DNA of 9,119 nt from an uncultured Legionella sp. (lineage in GTDB: Bacteria > Pseudomonadota > Gammaproteobacteria > Legionellales > Legionellaceae), in NCBI GenBank assembly GCA_903885895.1, contig CAISKC010000040.1, positions 1 through 9,119 of the forward strand. The letters are read 5' to 3'. Of the stretch, positions 7,485 through 9,119 are shown piece by piece. How positions within the stretch are numbered: the first letter of the stretch is position 1; the number at the start of each line of letters is the position of its first letter. Both the position numbers and the translations under genes were made by a program. Under the pieces are notes generated by a model. The model ran no database searches. It was not told the origin of the DNA and saw only the letters and a list, made by a program, of their open reading frames with translations.

Positions 7485-7646
7485 CTACCGATCGATAAAA
7501 ACATTATAATCTGGCTCAAAAGTGCCAGGGATGTTTGCATCAGATATACCATAACAATTTGTCTTTGTTGTATCGCAAGATCCATCCCGACATGACCGAA
7601 TAATGAATTGGTATGTTTTAGGGATGTCGTTGTTTTTCGTTTTCAT
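7485..7646 (-). CDS. Possible small cysteine-containing hypothetical protein
   Basis: ATG 7646-7644 opens a 53-codon frame ending in TAG at 7487-7485. An AGGG five bases upstream of the ATG could be its Shine-Dalgarno. The frame extends farther upstream, to 7715, but the inner ATG is better placed. The peptide is hydrophilic, with three cysteines close together (SCRDGSCDTTKTNCYG) and an acidic, aromatic C-terminus (FEPDYNVFIDR). It has no signal peptide or membrane segment. It is divergent from the gene at 7746, with 99 bases between, and upstream of kup on the same strand. I do not recognise it; it may be a chance frame or a fragment. Confidence 0.4.
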   Translation of the reverse strand: MKTKNNDIPKTYQFIIRSCRDGSCDTTKTNCYGISDANIPGTFEPDYNVFIDR

Positions 7647-7732
7647 AATGCCCTGAAGATATACCCATAGCCTTAGTTCAGAATACGACAGATACCTACT
7701 GTAGTATGGGACCAAAGAAGTAAGTAAACTTT

Positions 7733-7738
7733 AAGGAG
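7733..7738 (+). promoter_or_regulatory. Strong ribosome binding site for the gene at 7746
   Basis: AAGGAG lies seven bases before the ATG at 7746. It is the best Shine-Dalgarno in the window and strongly supports that the otherwise unrecognised downstream frame is translated. Confidence 0.8.
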
Positions 7739-7745
7739 CATTATC

Positions 7746-8078
7746 ATGGTATATCAAAAAGTTCAACGAGACCTGGATCTTAGCAAATCTATTGTCAGCA
7801 CAGAATCCTCCGCCCAACATTCAGTGATGCGTGTTTTTAAATCTTTTGTTGCTGCATGCGTACTGAGCATGGCGAAAGCAGGCTATTATCTGTCTTTTAA
7901 CAAAACACAGCGTCCTGAATACATTCTCTCGAACAAACGTTATACCGTGGTATATGCGATCCGATGTCTAGGTTTAATGAGCTTATTTGTCTACTTAAGC
8001 CATCTGTTATTCGGTGCCCATCATCATGTGTTCGATGTACAAAGGATTGGCATGTTCTTTGATTATATTGTCCCCTAG
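7746..8078 (+). CDS. Orphan small membrane protein of unknown function
   Basis: This is a 110-residue protein I do not recognise. The first 27 residues are polar. Residues about 30-48 form a mildly hydrophobic, possibly amphipathic helix (VFKSFVAACVLSMAKAGYYL). A basic loop (FNKTQRPEYILSNKRY) precedes a clear membrane helix at about 68-90. The end carries a three-histidine run at 92-94 (GAHHHVFDVQ) and a hydrophobic tail ending in IVP. There is no signal peptidase site. Translation is supported by AAGGAG at ideal spacing, and transcription as a single-gene unit by a perfect 12-base-pair hairpin terminator 12 bases after the TAG. Neighbours give no functional hint. Confidence 0.75.
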   Translation: MVYQKVQRDLDLSKSIVSTESSAQHSVMRVFKSFVAACVLSMAKAGYYLSFNKTQRPEYILSNKRYTVVYAIRCLGLMSLFVYLSHLLFGAHHHVFDVQRIGMFFDYIVP

Positions 8079-8090
8079 AAAGCATAATAT

Positions 8091-8125
8091 GGTTTTGTCG
8101 CTGGATTTAAGCGACAAAACCTTTT
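8091..8125 (+). terminator. Rho-independent terminator after the gene at 7746
   Basis: GGTTTTGTCGCT (8091-8102) pairs perfectly with AGCGACAAAACC (8110-8121) around a 7-base loop, followed by TTTT. The 12-base-pair stem starts 12 bases after the stop codon. The T-run is short but the stem is long; it should end the 7746 transcript and insulate the gene at 8196. Confidence 0.85.
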
Positions 8126-8158
8126 AATCTGAAACAAAACTTATATAACAAAATGTAC

Positions 8159-8164
8159 TATAAT
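8159..8164 (+). promoter_or_regulatory. Candidate -10 box for the gene at 8196
   Basis: A perfect TATAAT lies in a very AT-rich stretch after the terminator, 31 bases before ATG 8196. No good -35 hexamer is found at 16-18 bases, and a TG pair upstream is displaced by two bases from the extended -10 position. The leader would be about 25 bases, with only a weak GGTG as ribosome binding site. Confidence 0.4.
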
Positions 8165-8195
8165 AAATCAATAAGATATTTATTTGGTGCTTTAT

Positions 8196-9119
8196 ATGGA
8201 CAGTTCAGCTGAACAACATCAAACCACATATAACGTTCAACAAGCCCTGTACGATAGACTGAACGCTTATACCGAAGGCGCATGCTTTGCGTTAGATAAT
8301 ATGTCCTTCGAAAATGATACCGAAAAAAACACCATACAAGCATCTTTGAGAACAGCGCTAAACGAAGAACTCGAATCATTAAGCCAGAGATCTATTTCGA
8401 CCAAAGAATATTATGACATAGTAGGCCATTTTATCGAACGTTTAGCGAAATTGAGTAATCCTCATTTGAAAACAAAAGACATTAGCTTGGGCTCAGCCTA
8501 TTGGGCCTGGCAACATCATCCACGCCAAGACATTATCAGCGATGTGGCGGTAGACACTATCACCATGCATATCGTTGAAACTGTGGTCGTCCCAAAAATG
8601 ACCGAAACCAACAAAGTGGTTTTTCGAACAATTAGAGATCAAGATCCTCCTAGTTGGTTTACTCAATTAAGACCTTGGGAACAAACTTATTTAAAAAAAA
8701 ATCACACCACAAGATCTTTCGGATGCAGCGGATTGGTCTGCCTTTGAAAGAGTATTACCATCAACTTTAAGGCGCTTTCCAGGTTTAGCAAATGCGACCA
8801 AGAAGACAACCATTACGACCGACTCGGAAGGACATACCAGTACAAAAACATCTTATCGTCAAGGCATACCGTCGACTTTCGGCATGCCTTCTCCTGATTA
8901 TTTAGAATCAGCCAAATATAATCTACAACAACTTTTAGATGCCACGCAGACTGACATCCAACAAAACTTTCATGACTTTTGGGGATTGCCAACAGATTGG
9001 GTATTCCTGCGAACGTGATCACCGATTATCGCCTAGTGTGATCACCTAATATTCCGTTGTTTTTGCAAGCGAAGAAATTATCTCAGAGTGATCACGATGA
9101 AGCAATTTCTTTTTTTCTC
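8196..9119 (+). pseudogene. Frameshifted gene for a hydrophilic unknown protein, running off the window
   Basis: ATG 8196 opens a frame (MDSSAEQHQTTYNVQQALYD) that continues coding-like to the A9 run at 8693-8701 and then soon hits a TGA at 8745-8747. One frame over, a clearly protein-like stretch begins directly after the run (TPQDLSDAADWSAFERVLPS) and continues to about 8982. Losing one A would join them. Coding character then seems to return to the first frame near 8982 (GIANRLGIPANVITDYRLV), is stopped by TGA at 9039-9041, and resumes (SPNIPLFLQAKKLSQSDHDE) to the window edge. The joined product exceeds 300 residues, is soluble, rich in Q, T, D and E, and has no signal peptide or recognisable domain. 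Bacterial decay is the simplest reading; slippage rescue or base-calling errors in homopolymers are alternatives. An effector role would be pure guesswork. Confidence 0.65.
9015..9096. repeat. Three copies of the palindrome GTGATCAC
   Basis: The perfect 8-base palindrome GTGATCAC occurs at 9015-9022, 9038-9045 and 9089-9096, with start-to-start distances of 23 and 51 bases. The first two share the extension GTGATCACC. The copies fall in different codon phases of the decaying frame, so they are not explained by a repeated peptide. The second copy contains the in-frame TGA. Each holds a GATC site. I found no other copy in the window. Confidence 0.6.

Noticed and set aside
7450..7496. Inverted repeats ATCGATC/GATCGAT and CAAGA/TCTTG after the small minus-strand frame as a terminator
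   Set aside because: Short stems with long or AT-only loops and no adjoining T-run in the right orientation.
8158..8379. Minus-strand frame of 73 codons opposite the gene at 8196
   Set aside because: It runs across the candidate promoter and the start of the better supported plus-strand frame, with no ribosome binding site and an unlikely composition.

Overview
The window looks like a piece of an AT-rich gammaproteobacterial chromosome. The System I cytochrome c maturation genes and a 624-residue Kup potassium transporter are of gammaproteobacterial type. The low GC, the orphan hypothetical genes and a decaying hydrophilic gene would fit a host-associated lineage such as Legionellales. That placement is inference from style, since no rRNA or marker gene is present.

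Layout: (1) 3-266 (+) is the 3' end of an unrecognised gene cut by the window edge, convergent with the next block. (2) 5329-357 (-) is a compact cytochrome c maturation cluster in the order ccmC-ccmD-ccmE-ccmF-ccmG-ccmH-ccmI. ccmD is only 51 codons and easily missed. Start/stop overlaps (ATGA at ccmC/ccmD and at ccmF/ccmG, 8 bases at ccmH/ccmI) indicate one translationally coupled transcript. The only large gap, 130 bases between ccmG and ccmH, holds a coding-like remnant in frame with ccmH. (3) 7253-5379 (-) is kup, directly upstream of ccmC where ccmAB would normally lie. (4) 7254-7745 is a mostly noncoding divergent region with a palindromic hairpin and a possible 53-codon gene on the minus strand. 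(5) 7746-8078 (+) is a small orphan membrane-protein gene with an excellent ribosome binding site and a strong hairpin terminator. (6) 8196 to the window end (+) is an unrecognised hydrophilic protein gene. It is broken by a frameshift at a run of nine A, probably a second compensating shift near 8980, and an in-frame TGA at 9039-9041. Three copies of the palindrome GTGATCAC lie in its last 105 bases.

How the genes work together: CcmC, with CcmD, loads heme onto CcmE. CcmE carries heme through the periplasm. CcmF, CcmH and CcmI attach it to apocytochrome c, whose CxxCH cysteines are kept reduced by CcmG and CcmH. The CcmAB ATPase that releases holo-CcmE from CcmC/D is not encoded here and must lie elsewhere if the pathway works. 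Kup is a proton-coupled K+ importer with no known functional link to heme. The most unusual part of the window is the right end (7254-9119), where nothing is recognisable and one gene appears to be decaying or to depend on slippage. I found no convincing new multi-gene system.
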